Origin: Roseateles sp.
Lineage (GTDB): Bacteria > Pseudomonadota > Gammaproteobacteria > Burkholderiales > Burkholderiaceae_C
Length of the DNA: 34,977 bases
Direction: 5' to 3'
NCBI GenBank assembly: GCA_015657635.1
Contig: JACDQM010000124.1
Location: forward strand, 1 to 34,977
Each line of letters opens with the position of its first letter. Within the stretch, counting starts at the first letter, position 1. The translations under genes and the position numbers were made by a program. The notes beneath the pieces were generated by a model. It saw only the letters and a list, made by a program, of their open reading frames with translations. It searched no databases and was not told the DNA's origin. Shown piece after piece: positions 8,933 to 16,726 of the stretch.

Positions 8933-9697
8933 ATGGAAAGCCTGATCGTTGACAACCTGCACAAGCGCTTTGGTGAGCGCGAGGTGCTGCGCGGCGTGTC
9001 GCTGGCCGCCAAACCGGGCGAAGTGATCACGCTGATCGGCTCCTCAGGCTCGGGCAAGAGCACCTTCTTGCGTTGCCTGAATCTGCTTGAGCAGCCCAAT
9101 GAAGGCAGCCTCAGGCTGGGAGCCGAGAGCCTGAAGCTGGAGCGCGACCGCGACGGCAGCCTGCGCGCCAGCTCGGCCCGGCAACTGCAGCAGTGGCGGG
9201 CGCGCCTGGCGATGGTGTTCCAGAACTTCAACCTCTGGGCCCACCGCACCGTGCTGGAGAACGTCATCGAGACGCCGGTGCATGTGCTGGGCGTGCCCAA
9301 GGCCGAGGCCGTCGAGAAGGCCGAAGCCCTGCTGGCCCGCGTCGGCGTGGCGCATCGCAAGAGCGTCTACCCGGCCCAGCTGAGCGGCGGCGAGCAGCAG
9401 CGCGTGGCGATTGCCCGCGCGCTGGCGGTCGAGCCCGAGGTGATGCTGTTCGACGAACCCACTTCGGCGCTCGACCCCGAGCTGGTGGGCGAGGTGCTGA
9501 AGGTGATGCGCGATCTGGCTGCCGAGGGCCGCACCATGATCGTGGTCACGCACGAGATGGGATTCGCCCGCGAGGTGTCCAGCCACACGATGTTCCTGCA
9601 CCAGGGGCGGGTCGAGGAGCAGGGCGATCCGCGCCAGGTGCTGACGCGGCCGCAAAGCGAGCGGCTGAAGGCCTTCCTCTCAAGCGGGCTAAAGTGA
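8933..9697 (+). CDS. aotP: Arginine/ornithine ABC transporter ATP-binding protein AotP
   Basis: A 254-residue ATPase of the HisP/AotP family that powers the AotQM importer from the cytoplasmic side. All nucleotide-binding elements are intact: Walker [10 protein letters not shown] (36-44), Q-loop Gln97, signature LSGGEQQ (150-156), Walker B MLFDEP (171-176) and the switch His207 (VTHEMG). It starts 33 bp after aotO, with AAGAGAG as ribosome site. The argR GTG follows its stop by seven bases. Confidence 0.95.
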   Translation: MESLIVDNLHKRFGEREVLRGVSLAAKPGEVITLIGSSGSGKSTFLRCLNLLEQPNEGSLRLGAESLKLERDRDGSLRASSARQLQQWRARLAMVFQNFNLWAHRTVLENVIETPVHVLGVPKAEAVEKAEALLARVGVAHRKSVYPAQLSGGEQQRVAIARALAVEPEVMLFDEPTSALDPELVGEVLKVMRDLAAEGRTMIVVTHEMGFAREVSSHTMFLHQGRVEEQGDPRQVLTRPQSERLKAFLSSGLK

Positions 9698-9704
9698 TGA
9701 GGCC

Positions 9705-10700
9705 GTGAACCTGATCGACCCGCCCGTGCTGCGCTGTGCCGTCCTGCTGTTGCCGGGCTGCTCGCTGCTGGCCGCGTCGGGGGTGATCGAGTCGTTGCAG
9801 CTGGCCAACAACCTGCAGGACGAGGCCGAGTATCTGGCCAAGCCGGTGTCGCTGAATGGCGGCCTGCTGGCCTGCAGCGAGGGCCTGCAGCTGCACACCG
9901 AGCCCTTCGACGAGCAGCTCGACTGGCATGCCGTCTTCGTCATCGCTGGCCAGCGCGTCACACCGCCGCCGGAAGGGCTGCTCGCTGCGTTGCGAACGCT
10001 GGGCCAGGGCGCTTGTGTACTGGCCGGCATCGATGGCGGGGCCGCTGTGCTGGCTGCGGCCGGGCTGCTGGATGGCGAGCGTGCCAGCGTCTGCTGGCCC
10101 TTGGCCGAAGCGATGGGCGATGCCTGGCCGGCCGTGCTGTGGAGCACGCGGGTGTGGGACATCAGCGCGGCCAATGGCCAGCGCCTGAGCTGCGGCGGCG
10201 GCACGGCGGTGCTGGACCTGATGCCTGCCTGGCTGGCGCGCCGGCACGGTGAGCGCCTGGCGCAAGACCTGACCCTGGCGCTGGGGCAGGAGCGCGCCCG
10301 GGCCCGCGATGAACGCCAGCGCCAGCCGCTGGCCGAGCGCATGGGCGCGGCCAGCCCCAAGCTGGCCGAGGCGCTGAGCCTGATGGAGGCCAATCTGGCC
10401 GAGCCCCTGCCCACCGAGGAAGTGGCGCGCCTGGTCGGCGTGTCGCGGCGCCAGCTGGAGCGGCTGTTCAAGCAGCATCTGGACGCGCTTCCTTCGCGTT
10501 ATTACCTGGAGCTGCGGCTGAGCCGGGCGCGCCGCCTGCTGCAGCAGGGCAGTCAGTCCATCCTGCAGATCGGCCTGAGCTGCGGCTTCTCGTCGGGGCC
10601 GCATTTCTCCAATGCCTACAAGACGGCCTTCGGCCACACGCCCCGCGATGAGCGCAGCCAGCGCGCAGCGGCCTGGCGCCGTCCGGACGGTGAATCCTGA
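9705..10700 (+). CDS. argR: ArgR: AraC-family arginine regulator with GATase1-like sensor domain
   Basis: A 331-residue regulator of the GlxA-type AraC subfamily. Residues 1-200 form a DJ-1/PfpI (class I glutamine amidotransferase-like) domain that probably senses arginine rather than acting as an enzyme; residues about 215-320 are the double helix-turn-helix (VARLVGVSRRQLERLF, then ILQIGLSCGFSSGPHFSNAY). In P. aeruginosa ArgR occupies this same place after aotP and activates aot and aru genes with arginine. The start is GTG at 9705; no good ATG exists upstream. Its stop overlaps the first in-frame ATG of aruF (TGATG). Putative binding sites lie at 4930-5009. It is unrelated to the E. coli hexameric ArgR repressor. 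Confidence 0.9.
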   Translation: MNLIDPPVLRCAVLLLPGCSLLAASGVIESLQLANNLQDEAEYLAKPVSLNGGLLACSEGLQLHTEPFDEQLDWHAVFVIAGQRVTPPPEGLLAALRTLGQGACVLAGIDGGAAVLAAAGLLDGERASVCWPLAEAMGDAWPAVLWSTRVWDISAANGQRLSCGGGTAVLDLMPAWLARRHGERLAQDLTLALGQERARARDERQRQPLAERMGAASPKLAEALSLMEANLAEPLPTEEVARLVGVSRRQLERLFKQHLDALPSRYYLELRLSRARRLLQQGSQSILQIGLSCGFSSGPHFSNAYKTAFGHTPRDERSQRAAAWRRPDGES

Positions 10701-10717
10701 TGACCAAGAGGACCGAG

Positions 10718-11776
10718 ATGAATCCGCTAGACCTGCTGCTGCGCCCGGTGGCGCCGGGCGATCTGCCGGCGCTGGAGCGCATCGCCGCCGCCAGCGCGCA
10801 TGGCATCAGCTCGCTGCCCGAGGACCGGGCGCAGCTGCGCCTGCGCATCGAACGCTCGCTGGAGGCCTTTGCCAGCCCCGACGATGCCAGCGGCGAGGAA
10901 ACCTACCTCTTCGTGCTGGAAGACCGCGCCCGGCGCGAAGTGGTGGGCACCAGCGGCATTGCCGCCAGCGCCGGTTTCCACGACCGTTTCTACAGCTACC
11001 GCAACGAATTCGTCGTGCATGCCTCGGCGGCCTTGGGTGTGAGCCAGCGCATGCACACCCTGCATCTGTGCCACGACCTGACCGGCTATACGCTGCTGAC
11101 CTCCTTCTACATCGACCCGGCCTACGAGCACACGCTGGCGCCGCAGCTGCTGTCGCGCGCGCGCCTGCTGTTCATCCACGAGTTCATCGAGCGCTTCAGC
11201 GAGCGCATCGCTGCCGAGAGCCCGGGACTGTGCGACGAGCAAGGCCAGAGCCCCTTCTGGGACGCGGTCGGGCGGCGCTTCTTCAATATGGACTACGCGC
11301 AGGCCGAGCGGGTGGTGGGCGGCCGCAGCAAGGCGCTGATCGCCGACCTGATGCCGCATTCGCCGGTCTATGTGCCACTGTTGCCGGCCGAGGCCCAGTG
11401 GGCCATCGGCCAGCTCCATCCGGTGGCCGAGCTGCCGTTTGCCATCCTGCAGGACGAGGGCTTCGATGCCGACAGCTATGTGGACATCTTCGACGGCGGC
11501 CCCACGGTGGAGAGCAGCCTGCCGATGCTGCGCAGCGTGCGCCACTCGCGCCGCCTGGCCCTGAATGCCGGCGCGCTGAACCTAGGCCTGCCCAGCTGGC
11601 ATATCGCCTGCAGCCTGGAGCGCGAGGGCTTCATGGCCGTGCTGGCCGAATTGCCGGTGGCGGCGCAAGAACTGGCTCCCGGCCATGAACTGGCGCAGCG
11701 CCTGGGTCTGGTGGAAGGCCAGCGCCTGCGCGTCACGCCGCTCGATCCGCTGCCACGCGAAGGAGAGGGCGCATGA
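10718..11776 (+). CDS. aruF: Arginine N-succinyltransferase, alpha-type subunit (AruF/AstA)
   Basis: First enzyme of the arginine succinyltransferase (AST) pathway: succinyl-CoA plus arginine to N2-succinylarginine. The 352-residue product has AstA signatures throughout: RPVAPGDLPALERIA at the N-terminus, GISSLPED, RNEFVVHASAALGVSQ, LCHDLTGYTLLTSFYIDP, SPFWDAVGRRFF and YVDIFDGGPTVE. ATG 10718 is preferred to the in-frame ATG at 10700, because an AGAGG ribosome site lies six bases before it and it matches the usual family start. The 10700 start would overlap the argR stop. Its own stop overlaps the following gene (ATGA). Pseudomonas enzymes are AruF/AruG heterotetramers, so the next gene is the likely partner. 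Confidence 0.92.
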   Translation: MNPLDLLLRPVAPGDLPALERIAAASAHGISSLPEDRAQLRLRIERSLEAFASPDDASGEETYLFVLEDRARREVVGTSGIAASAGFHDRFYSYRNEFVVHASAALGVSQRMHTLHLCHDLTGYTLLTSFYIDPAYEHTLAPQLLSRARLLFIHEFIERFSERIAAESPGLCDEQGQSPFWDAVGRRFFNMDYAQAERVVGGRSKALIADLMPHSPVYVPLLPAEAQWAIGQLHPVAELPFAILQDEGFDADSYVDIFDGGPTVESSLPMLRSVRHSRRLALNAGALNLGLPSWHIACSLEREGFMAVLAELPVAAQELAPGHELAQRLGLVEGQRLRVTPLDPLPREGEGA

Positions 11777-12522
11777 GCAGCCTGACGCTTGAGACGATGC
11801 TGCACAGCGAGGCCCTGCCGGCCGAGCTGCTTGCGCGCCTGCAGGGCTGGGCCGACTCATTGGGTTGGCAGCCCGACTGGACGCTGCAGCCCGGCGAAAC
11901 CTGGCTGTTCGTGCGGGACGCCTCTAGCGGCAGCGCGCTGGCCGGCTTGCGCCTGCGCGCCCGCCTGGGCCTGCAACTGCCGCGGTACAGCTACCACGTG
12001 GGTTGCGCGGTTCATGCGGCGCCCGAGCTGGGCCTGTTCCAGAGCCAGGCCACGCTGCTGCTGGGCAATGACCATACCGGCCAGAGCGAGCTGGCGGATT
12101 TCTGCGCCGCCCCCGGCGTTGACAGCACCGAGCTCTGGCCGGTACTGATCACCGCCGCGCTGGCCGAAATCGCGCGCTGCCCGCAAGACTTCGGCCGTCG
12201 CCTGATCGCCGAGCTGGCCGGGCCGCGCGATGCGGCCGGGCGCTCGGCCTTCTGGCTGGGGCTGGGCCAGGTGTTCTATCTCGGCGACCCGCAGCAGGCG
12301 CAGCAGCGCTGGGGCCCGGCCTGGTGCAGCCATCTGGCTTCGCTGCTGCCACGCCAGACCCTGTATCTGTCCTTTCTCGACCCGGCGGTGCAAGCTGCGC
12401 TGGCGCAGGTGGATCAGCGCCTGCAGCCCTTGCAGACGGCTTTGCGAAACGCCGGTTTCGCCTATGCCGACCATGTGCGCATCGACGATGGCGGGCCGGT
12501 GCTGGAGCGGGCGCTGGCTTGA
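11773..12522 (+). CDS. aruG: Shortened AstA paralogue, probable second subunit (AruG-like)
   Basis: A 249-residue protein distantly related to arginine N-succinyltransferase. Family traces are LAGLRLRARLGLQ, YSYHVGCAVHAAPELGLF, LLGNDHTGQSELADF, SAFWLGLGQVFY and the terminal HVRIDDGGPVLE. The last of these aligns with YVDIFDGGPTVE of the upstream subunit, after which AruF has about 90 more residues; this protein ends there. It therefore lacks the C-terminal domain, and its N-terminal part is diverged. ATGA overlap with aruF implies coupled translation and a complex. It may be a non-catalytic partner of AruF. Position and similarity support the aruG label, but function is inferred. Confidence 0.75.
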   Translation: MSSLTLETMLHSEALPAELLARLQGWADSLGWQPDWTLQPGETWLFVRDASSGSALAGLRLRARLGLQLPRYSYHVGCAVHAAPELGLFQSQATLLLGNDHTGQSELADFCAAPGVDSTELWPVLITAALAEIARCPQDFGRRLIAELAGPRDAAGRSAFWLGLGQVFYLGDPQQAQQRWGPAWCSHLASLLPRQTLYLSFLDPAVQAALAQVDQRLQPLQTALRNAGFAYADHVRIDDGGPVLERALA

Positions 12523-12530
12523 GCCTGCGC

Positions 12531-12552
12531 GCCTGAGCGCCCCGACTCAGGC
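12531..12552. terminator. Hairpin between convergent aruG and PAS-LuxR genes
   Basis: GCCTGAG (12531-12537) and CTCAGGC (12546-12552) form a 7-bp stem with an 8-base loop between two convergent genes; the right arm overlaps the regulator's stop codon. There is no clear T tract on either side, so it is only a weak candidate for a shared terminator. Confidence 0.35.
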
Positions 12553-13098
12553 CAGCATCTTCTTGATCAGCTCCGGCGTCGTTGCCGCGCCGTATTTCTT
12601 CATCAGCCGCGCCCGGTAGACGTCCACCGTGCGCGGGCTGATGCCCAGGCGCTTGCCGATCAGCTTGCTGGTCAGGCCTTCGATCAGCAGCGCCGCGATC
12701 TCGCGTTCGCGTGGCGTCAGTTCGGCGGTGAGCTGGCGGCGGGCCGACAGGTCCTCGAAGCTCCAGATGCCTTTGGCATGCGGATCGGCCGGGTCCAGCG
12801 TGCGGCCCGAGACATGGCACCAGAACAGCTGGCCGGCGGCCGGGCCGGCCACGCGGCGCATCACGCGGTCATCGGCGTAGCAGCCCTGCGCGTCCAGGCT
12901 GGCGCTGATGCGCTCGCCGGTGCGCTCGAACTCGGCCGGGCTGGGGTAGAGCAGCGCGAAGCTCTGGCCGATCAGCTGCTCGCGCCGGGCGCCGAAGATG
13001 GCCAGTGCCTGGCGGTTGCAGTCGAGGATGCGGCGTTGCTCCGACAGCACCAGGCCGATGGGCGCCATCTCGAAGGCGGTGCGGTAGTCCAGGTTCAC
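12547..13098 (-). CDS. PAS domain / LuxR-type transcriptional regulator
   Basis: A 183-residue regulator. Residues about 5-115 form a PAS domain (FEMAPIGLVLSEQRRILDCN... AIFGARREQLIG), and the C-terminal 60 residues form a LuxR/GerE helix-turn-helix (LTPREREIAALLIEGLTSKL, ISPRTVDVYRARLMKKYG). There is no receiver domain with a phosphorylatable Asp, so a ligand or cofactor probably binds the PAS domain. The start is GTG at 13098, overlapping the thioesterase stop by four bases (GTGA); it begins MNLDYRTAFEMAP. It is last in an operon-like run of porin, binding protein and thioesterase and may control that set. No operator could be assigned. Confidence 0.88.
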   Translation of the reverse strand: MNLDYRTAFEMAPIGLVLSEQRRILDCNRQALAIFGARREQLIGQSFALLYPSPAEFERTGERISASLDAQGCYADDRVMRRVAGPAAGQLFWCHVSGRTLDPADPHAKGIWSFEDLSARRQLTAELTPREREIAALLIEGLTSKLIGKRLGISPRTVDVYRARLMKKYGAATTPELIKKMLA

Positions 13099-13514
13099 GC
13101 GAGCAGGGCGTAGGTGGTGGTGGCCTGCACGGCCAGCTTGCCGTCCGCGCTGCTGATGTCGATGCTGCCGAAGGCCAGGCTCTTGCCGCGGCGCAGCACG
13201 GTGGCGCGCACCAGCACCTGATCGCTGCTGATGGGCCGCAGAAAGCTGGTCTGCAGCTGCACCGTGGTCATGGGCTTGAACTCGCCCAGCTCGGCCGTCA
13301 GCGCCAGCACCATCGCGGTGTCGGCGGCAGCCATCGCGGCCTGGCCGCACATCACGCCGCCCACATGCACATAGTCGGCCTTGACCGGCATGCTGAGCAG
13401 CACCTCGCCCGGCAGCACCTCGATCACGCGCAGGTCCATCGCGATGATCCAGGGCGCAAAGATTTCGGGAATCTTGGCCTGCAAGGCGGCCGGTGTCATC
13501 AGGGCTTGGGTCAT
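13095..13514 (-). CDS. PaaI-like hotdog thioesterase
   Basis: A 139-residue PaaI/YdiI-type hotdog thioesterase that hydrolyses acyl- or aryl-CoA. The central signature VHVGGVMCGQAAMAAADTAM (49-68) includes the likely catalytic Asp65, and LQTSFLRPISSDQVLVRATV forms the long beta strands of the fold. The start lies nine bases from the stop of the upstream binding-protein gene; its ribosome site is weak. Its stop overlaps the regulator start, so the two are translationally coupled. The CoA substrate cannot be read from the sequence; the presence of a dedicated regulator hints at an inducible pathway. Confidence 0.88.
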   Translation of the reverse strand: MTQALMTPAALQAKIPEIFAPWIIAMDLRVIEVLPGEVLLSMPVKADYVHVGGVMCGQAAMAAADTAMVLALTAELGEFKPMTTVQLQTSFLRPISSDQVLVRATVLRRGKSLAFGSIDISSADGKLAVQATTTYALLA

Positions 13515-13522
13515 GGCGGGAC

Positions 13523-14650
13523 TCAGGGGAGGTAGACGATGCGCAGCGAGCTGTCGACCAGGGACAGCGGCAGAAAGCCGATGGCCTCGACATGCCGCTG
13601 CAGATGGCTTTTCACCGCTTCGGCGCTGGCCAGCTCGGTGGGCGGGCGGCGCCGGCCGCCGAACTGCTGGGCCGCCCAGGCTGCACGAAACTGCGCGGCA
13701 TCGCGCTTGAGCACGGCGGCCATGAACTGCTTGCGTTCCTGGCCGCCAGCCATCACCGGTTCAGGTGCCGAGCCATCGGCCAGGCGGCTGCGCTGGCCCA
13801 GGAACAGCTCGGTCAGCGCGCTGCGCGAAACCTGGCGAAGCGTGCTGCGGCTCGACACCACCACGGCCAGCGGTGGCGCCGTGAGCGAGGCCACGATGGC
13901 GTCGACGCGGCCGCTGGCCTGCAGCTGTTCCAGCGCCGCGACGAGCTGTCGGGCTTCGACACGTCCGCGGGGCGACAGGGTGCAGCGGTAGGCGCGACTG
14001 CCGACCGGCAGGCGCCAGGAGGCGATCTTGTCGCCGCCATCCTCGGCGGCGAACCATCCGAGTGACTGGCGGTTGCTGATGCCGTAGGGGTGACGGTTCA
14101 GTACCAGCTTGCGCAGCATGCGCTCGTCGTCCAGCGCATCGTCGCGCTTGAGCTTGCCGCTGCTGAACAGCGTCTCCAGCGTCGCATAGGCCTGGCCCTG
14201 CAGCGTGCCGACCACGGTGCCGGCGGGCAGCTGCTCCAGGCTGTCGGCCGTGCTGGCGCTTTCATGCCCGGCCAACATCTCCTGCACTTCGAACAGCGCT
14301 GGGCCGAGCGGCAGGGCCTCATTGCGTGGCGCGCTCAGCGGGCTGAGGTTGCAGGCCATGTCCGCGTCGCCGCTGGCCAGCGCGGCTTCGACGCGCAGGC
14401 GCGGCAGCACGAGCAACTCGGCCGTGGTCTTGAGCTCCGTCGCGACCGCGCGGGCGATGTCCACATCGATGCCGCCCACCGGCAAGTTGTCCCGCCACAG
14501 AACAAAGGGCGGTGCCAGCGAGCGCGATACGGCGACCCGCAGCGTGCCGCCAGTCTCGCCGGCAGCCATCGCCGGGCTGATCGGCAACAGCAGCGCCAAG
14601 CCCAGCATGGCAGCGATGCAGGAGATGGGGGGCAGGTACTTTGTTTTCAT
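13523..14650 (-). CDS. Two-domain periplasmic solute-binding protein (SBP_bac_3 + PstS-like half)
   Basis: A 375-residue exported protein. After a signal peptide (residues 1-28, ending AMA-AG) comes a family 3 solute-binding domain (about 32-260: TLRVAVSRSLAPPFVLWRDN, VGGIDVDIARAVATEL, ALASGDADMACNLS), then about 115 residues resembling the second half of PstS-like binding proteins (ALTELFLGQRSRLADGS, AAWAAQQFGGRRRPPTEL, HVEAIGFLPLSL). Start choice: GGAGG lies seven bases before ATG 14650 but only one base before the in-frame ATG at 14656, so 14650 is preferred. It sits 15 bases after the porin gene on the same strand. No permease or ATPase gene adjoins it, so it may deliver ligand to a sensor rather than to a transporter. 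Ligand unknown. Confidence 0.82.
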   Translation of the reverse strand: MKTKYLPPISCIAAMLGLALLLPISPAMAAGETGGTLRVAVSRSLAPPFVLWRDNLPVGGIDVDIARAVATELKTTAELLVLPRLRVEAALASGDADMACNLSPLSAPRNEALPLGPALFEVQEMLAGHESASTADSLEQLPAGTVVGTLQGQAYATLETLFSSGKLKRDDALDDERMLRKLVLNRHPYGISNRQSLGWFAAEDGGDKIASWRLPVGSRAYRCTLSPRGRVEARQLVAALEQLQASGRVDAIVASLTAPPLAVVVSSRSTLRQVSRSALTELFLGQRSRLADGSAPEPVMAGGQERKQFMAAVLKRDAAQFRAAWAAQQFGGRRRPPTELASAEAVKSHLQRHVEAIGFLPLSLVDSSLRIVYLP

Positions 14651-14664
14651 AGCCATGCCTCCGA

Positions 14665-15897
14665 TCAGAAGACGAAGTCCAGGCTCAGCGTCAGCAGGCT
14701 GGCGCGTCCGTCCCATCCGGACGTGCCGGCCAGCAGCACGATCTCGCCGTTGCGCGGCGTGCTGTTGTCCTGGTTGGCCTTCCAGCGCTCGACCTGCAGC
14801 TTCAGCGCCGCCTGATCATGCAGATCCCAGCGCATCCCGGCGAGCACGATATGGCGACCGATGGGGCGCTGCAGCGACCGATCCAGCAGCGCCAGGCCCG
14901 CAGCGACTGACGCGGGCGTCCCTGGCGCGGCCTGCAAGCCCAGGGGCGGCTCTTCAAAGCGCGAGCTACCGAGCGCTGCATAGGGAGTGAAAGCCCCCAG
15001 GCGATGGGAGAGTTGCGCATACCAGGCCGTGATCTTGGGCAGGAAGACGGAGTTGCCGCTGCGGCGTGTGGCCTCGGCTGTCAGTGTCCAGCTGCCGCGC
15101 TCCCAGACCAGCCCCAGGTTCAGCAGCCCGCCCTCCACATTGCGGGTGCTGGCCCGTTGCGGCAGCACACTGGCGCAGTTGCTGCAGGGGCTGCCCGGCT
15201 GGCTCAAGGCGGCAAACTGCGCATCGAGGGCCGCATCGAGCAGGTTGAAGCGGAATGCAGCCAGGCCGAGGCGCAGCGACAGGCCGTCGCGTTGCCAGCG
15301 CAGGGCGCCGGTGCTGGCGCCGCGTGTGTCAACCCGGCCACGAGGCAGCGTGACGCTGGCCTTGCCGGTGCCCAGGTCCAGACTGAGGTTGCCGCCGAGG
15401 GCGTCGCGGCTCCAGCTGGCATTGATGCCGTCGATCGGTTCGCTGCCGTTGAGGGCGTAGACGGCAGCCATCGGCCGCACCGCGGTGTGGGCATAGCCGA
15501 CGCGCGTGGTCTCCGAATGCAGGTACACCGGCAGCGGCTGCCGCCCCAGGCGCAGCGTCCAGTCGGCCGTCGGCCGCCAGGCGACATAGGCCCATTCGTT
15601 GCGAGGGCGGTAGCGGCTGACGAGGTCGTCACGCGCCTGCACCTGCCAGACCAGCTCGATCTGCTCATGGGCCTCCCAGCGCAGCTGCAGGCCCAGCACC
15701 GAGTCGCCATCCCAGCGCCACTCGCCATCGCGCGAGCTGTTCTTGACGCGCTCGCCCGGCCGCACCGCCACCAGGGCTTCGTCGCCGCGGTAGCTTGAGA
15801 GGCTGCCGAAGCCGCCGATCTGCAAGCCGTCGGCCATCGCCATCGGCGGGGCTGCGAGGCACAGCAGCCCAAGGAAAAAGCCTTGCCACGCTTTCAT
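14665..15897 (-). CDS. Predicted outer-membrane beta-barrel (porin-like) protein
   Basis: A 410-residue exported protein with a signal peptide (residues 1-23, ending AMA-DG), alternating hydrophobic/aromatic beta strands throughout (LQLRWEAHEQIELVWQVQAR, WAYVAWRPTADWTLRLGRQP) and a C-terminal Phe (SLDFVF), the usual barrel-assembly signal. A CSNC motif lies near residue 237. ATG 15897 is favoured by GGGAG about seven bases upstream. It is the first gene of an apparent operon with the two-domain binding protein, PaaI-like thioesterase and PAS-LuxR regulator. The pattern suggests an outer-membrane channel of unknown substrate. Confidence 0.8.
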   Translation of the reverse strand: MKAWQGFFLGLLCLAAPPMAMADGLQIGGFGSLSSYRGDEALVAVRPGERVKNSSRDGEWRWDGDSVLGLQLRWEAHEQIELVWQVQARDDLVSRYRPRNEWAYVAWRPTADWTLRLGRQPLPVYLHSETTRVGYAHTAVRPMAAVYALNGSEPIDGINASWSRDALGGNLSLDLGTGKASVTLPRGRVDTRGASTGALRWQRDGLSLRLGLAAFRFNLLDAALDAQFAALSQPGSPCSNCASVLPQRASTRNVEGGLLNLGLVWERGSWTLTAEATRRSGNSVFLPKITAWYAQLSHRLGAFTPYAALGSSRFEEPPLGLQAAPGTPASVAAGLALLDRSLQRPIGRHIVLAGMRWDLHDQAALKLQVERWKANQDNSTPRNGEIVLLAGTSGWDGRASLLTLSLDFVF

Positions 15898-15937
15898 GCA
15901 CAGCTCCCTGGGCAAAACCCGATGTGCTTAGGCGATT

Positions 15938-15957
15938 CTACGTAACGCTTTACGTAG
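15938..15957. promoter_or_regulatory. Palindromic operator candidate between porin and scoA
   Basis: CTACGTAA-N4-TTACGTAG is a perfect 8-bp inverted repeat with a CGCT centre, 41 bp upstream of the porin ATG and 49 bp upstream of scoA. ACGT-containing palindromes of this kind are typical of TetR- or MerR-type regulators of acyl-CoA metabolism (for example LiuR/FadP), but I cannot assign a factor. Confidence 0.5.
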
Positions 15958-16005
15958 GCCGCAAAGGTACGCTGTCACCTGTCCGATGGACTGACGGAGA
16001 CACTG

Positions 16006-16710
16006 ATGAACAAGGTATTTGCCAGCGCTGCCGAGGCGCTGAAGGATGTGGTCAAGGACGGCCAGCTGATGGCTGTTGGCGGCTTCGGCCTGTGCGGCAT
16101 CCCGGAGGCCCTGATCGCCGCGCTGCGCGACAGCGGCGTCAAGGATCTGACCGTCATCTCGAACAACGCAGGCGTCGACGGCTTCGGCCTTGGCCAGCTG
16201 CTGGAGACGCGCCAGATCAAGAAGATGATCTCCAGCTATGTGGGCGAGAACAAGGAGTTCGAGCGCCAGTACCTGGCCGGCGAGCTGGAGCTGGAATTCA
16301 CGCCGCAGGGCACGCTGGCCGAGAAGCTGCGCGCTGGCGGCGCCGGCATCCCGGCCTTCTTCACCAAGACCGGTGTCGGCACCATCGTGGCTGATGGCAA
16401 GGAGCTGCGTGAGTTCAACGGCGAGACCTATGTGATGGAGCACGCGCTGGTGCCCGACATCGCGCTGGTCAAGGCCGACATCGCCGACCGCTCGGGCAAT
16501 CTGCGCTTCAACCTGACGGCGCGCAACTTCAACCCGGCCGCGGCGATGGCCGGCAAGCTTTGCATCGTCGAGGTCGAGCGCATCGTCGCTACCGGCGAGA
16601 TCGCGCCGGACGATGTGCACCTGCCGGGCATCTATGTGCACCGCATCGTGCACAACCCGACGCCCGAGAAGCGCATCGAGAAGCGCACCACCCGCGCCCG
16701 CAAAGTCTGA
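16006..16710 (+). CDS. scoA: Succinyl-CoA:3-ketoacid CoA-transferase subunit A
   Basis: A 234-residue subunit A of the 3-oxoacid CoA-transferase (SCOT/AtoD family), which moves CoA between succinyl-CoA and acetoacetate for ketone-body or polyhydroxybutyrate-derived acetoacetate use. It has the CoA-binding glycine-rich loop [14 protein letters not shown] (24-37), [12 protein letters not shown] and [14 protein letters not shown] 16006 follows ACGGAGACACTG, a good ribosome site. scoB starts 16 bp downstream with its own AGGAG site. The upstream palindrome at 15938-15957 may regulate it. Confidence 0.95.
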   Translation: MNKVFASAAEALKDVVKDGQLMAVGGFGLCGIPEALIAALRDSGVKDLTVISNNAGVDGFGLGQLLETRQIKKMISSYVGENKEFERQYLAGELELEFTPQGTLAEKLRAGGAGIPAFFTKTGVGTIVADGKELREFNGETYVMEHALVPDIALVKADIADRSGNLRFNLTARNFNPAAAMAGKLCIVEVERIVATGEIAPDDVHLPGIYVHRIVHNPTPEKRIEKRTTRARKV

Positions 16711-16726
16711 TCTCAGGAGAACAACC

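Noticed and set aside
13523..14650. The two-domain binding protein as the missing AotJ
   Set aside because: It is on the opposite strand in a porin operon, has an extra PstS-like domain and no ArgR-like site nearby; not excluded but unsupported.
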